64,000 nucleotides of DNA from NCBI RefSeq assembly GCF_001623075.1, contig NZ_LMCF01000224.1, forward strand, positions 1 to 64,000. The letters run 5' to 3'. Shown here piece by piece: positions 63,288 through 64,000 of the stretch (position 1 is the stretch's first letter; each line of letters starts with the position of its first letter). This DNA is from Pseudovibrio sp. Ad37 (GTDB lineage: Bacteria; Pseudomonadota; Alphaproteobacteria; Rhizobiales; Stappiaceae). The notes beneath the pieces were generated by a model. The model did not search any database, had not been told where the DNA came from, and saw nothing but the letters and a program-made list of their open reading frames with translations. The position numbers were made by a program, and so were the translations under genes.

Positions 63288-64000
63288 TTAATTCGTTACA
63301 GCCGGAAGCGGTTCATACTCAGGAAGATCAGGTGTTTCCATGAGAAGACGCTCGCCAGTGAAGCTTTCTACGAAGGCCACCAGATCAGCTTTCTCTTTGT
63401 CGGTCAGACCGAGAGGCTTAATCAAGTCGGTTTTCGTTGCAGCCCAGTCGTTAGTGCCACCACCCTGGTTGTAGAATTCTACGACGTCTTCCAGAGTTTC
63501 CAGCATGCCGTTGTGCATGTAAGGAGCGGTGTACTTGGTGTAACGCAGAGAAGGCACACGGAACTTGCCGAGGTCAGCATTCTGCTTGGTCACGAAGTAA
63601 AGGCCCGGATCGTCCTTCCACTTGCGGTATTTCTCTTCCGTGGAGCCTTTTGCAAAAAGCTCGAAGCGGAAGGTGATTTGCGCAAGTTCATCGTCTTCCC
63701 AACCGTCATAAGCTGGAACGCCGAGGTTGTAGTACTTCTGGTTGGAGATCAGAGCACCATCATGACAGGTAGAACAACCAGCCTTACCGGTGAACAGTTC
63801 CATACCGCGCTTCTGCTTATCACTCAGAGCATCATCATCGCCGAGCATGTACAGATCAAACGGAGTATCACGCTGAACGATTGACCGCTCAAATGCAGCA
63901 ATCGCCATATAAGCGTCACGCATCAGAGGGTATTCAGTACCGAACACATCGTTGAAGCGCTCACGATACTCAGGAATAAACGCAAGGCGCGCTTCCATCA
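63288..64000 (-). CDS. MauG/diheme cytochrome c peroxidase-like protein, 5' part beyond the window
   Basis: The C-terminal 238 residues are visible and the frame runs off the right edge. A c-type heme motif CSTCH (Cys75, Cys78, His79 counted from the Met at 63998) and the downstream TAPYMHNGMLETLEDVVEFYNQGG with a likely distal Met are typical of the C-terminal heme domain of diheme peroxidases/MauG. The N-terminal heme should lie outside. It is 12 bases upstream of the Rieske gene, hence one operon. In iodate-reducing bacteria IdrP1/P2 are proteins of this type next to IdrAB and are thought to remove peroxide. Confidence 0.82.
   Translation of the reverse strand, partial: MEARLAFIPEYRERFNDVFGTEYPLMRDAYMAIAAFERSIVQRDTPFDLYMLGDDDALSDKQKRGMELFTGKAGCSTCHDGALISNQKYYNLGVPAYDGWEDDELAQITFRFELFAKGSTEEKYRKWKDDPGLYFVTKQNADLGKFRVPSLRYTKYTAPYMHNGMLETLEDVVEFYNQGGGTNDWAATKTDLIKPLGLTDKEKADLVAFVESFTGERLLMETPDLPEYEPLPAVTN

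Noticed and set aside
1-64000. CRISPR arrays, tRNA or rRNA genes
   Set aside because: No regularly spaced identical repeats and no TTCRA-loop/cloverleaf or rRNA-like sequence was recognised by eye on either strand.
1-64000. Complete reassignment of TAG to an amino acid
   Set aside because: TAG ends several intact genes in the window at the expected C-terminus, so it is a working stop codon; only suppression or readthrough remains possible.

Overview
The window reads as chromosomal DNA of a marine alphaproteobacterium. A Pseudovibrio or close Stappiaceae-like genome is my best guess. The grounds are a complete Na+-translocating NQR operon, an alphaproteobacterial leucine/isovalerate operon, a kdgK/GntR/LacI sugar-acid block, a type III chaperone/effector-like pair and short dispersed palindromes of the kind common in this class. 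The assignment rests on gene content and recall, not on a search.

Layout. 0-5.3 kb is a decayed edge: an IS3-family relic, a secreted protein, a P-loop kinase cut by an amber codon, a LuxR gene with a broken paralogous fragment beside it, and a two-component pair. 5.5-8.1 kb carries an OsmC gene with an in-frame TAG, phzF-like, Lrp and plsY. 8.1-17.0 kb is a TetR regulator with a 26-bp palindrome and the leucine degradation operon (isovaleryl-CoA dehydrogenase, both methylcrotonyl-CoA carboxylase subunits, an acyl-CoA synthetase, HMG-CoA lyase, methylglutaconyl-CoA hydratase). 17.1-22.1 kb is an MFS exporter and an array of five isochorismatase-family loci around a GlxA-type AraC regulator. 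One locus is truncated and one has lost its catalytic Asp. 22.3-24.5 kb holds AT-richer small membrane-protein genes. 24.6-32.4 kb is nqrABCDEF with divergent apbE-nqrM, which supply the flavinylation and iron-site maturation factors for the same complex.

33.6-39.0 kb is an accessory stretch: a DEAD-box helicase whose terminator is duplicated as a 60-bp direct repeat around a membrane-protein gene, a TacA/TacT-like toxin-antitoxin pair, and structured repeats. 39.0-53.7 kb is mixed housekeeping and accessory: a secreted barrel-hydrolase-like protein, YaiI, an amidase, a T3SS chaperone-like gene with a 5'-truncated cysteine-protease-like effector, tex, rpiB, a Dda-like helicase, gadB broken by one TAG, a phosphotransferase and P1 peptidase pair, kdgK and gntR. 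54.2-57.3 kb has a 2-hydroxyacid dehydrogenase, a LacI regulator and an aldo/keto reductase.

57.4-64.0 kb is the most interesting respiratory locus. It holds a molybdopterin oxidase/reductase of the arsenite oxidase (Aio) / iodate reductase (Idr) type, its Tat-exported Rieske subunit, a MauG/diheme-peroxidase-like cytochrome running off the right edge, and a large HEAT-repeat protein downstream. The peroxidase partner favours an iodate-reductase-type reading over arsenite oxidation, but this is inference.

A recurring theme is single-lesion gene loss. Three otherwise intact genes (P-loop kinase, OsmC, glutamate decarboxylase) each carry exactly one in-frame TAG.
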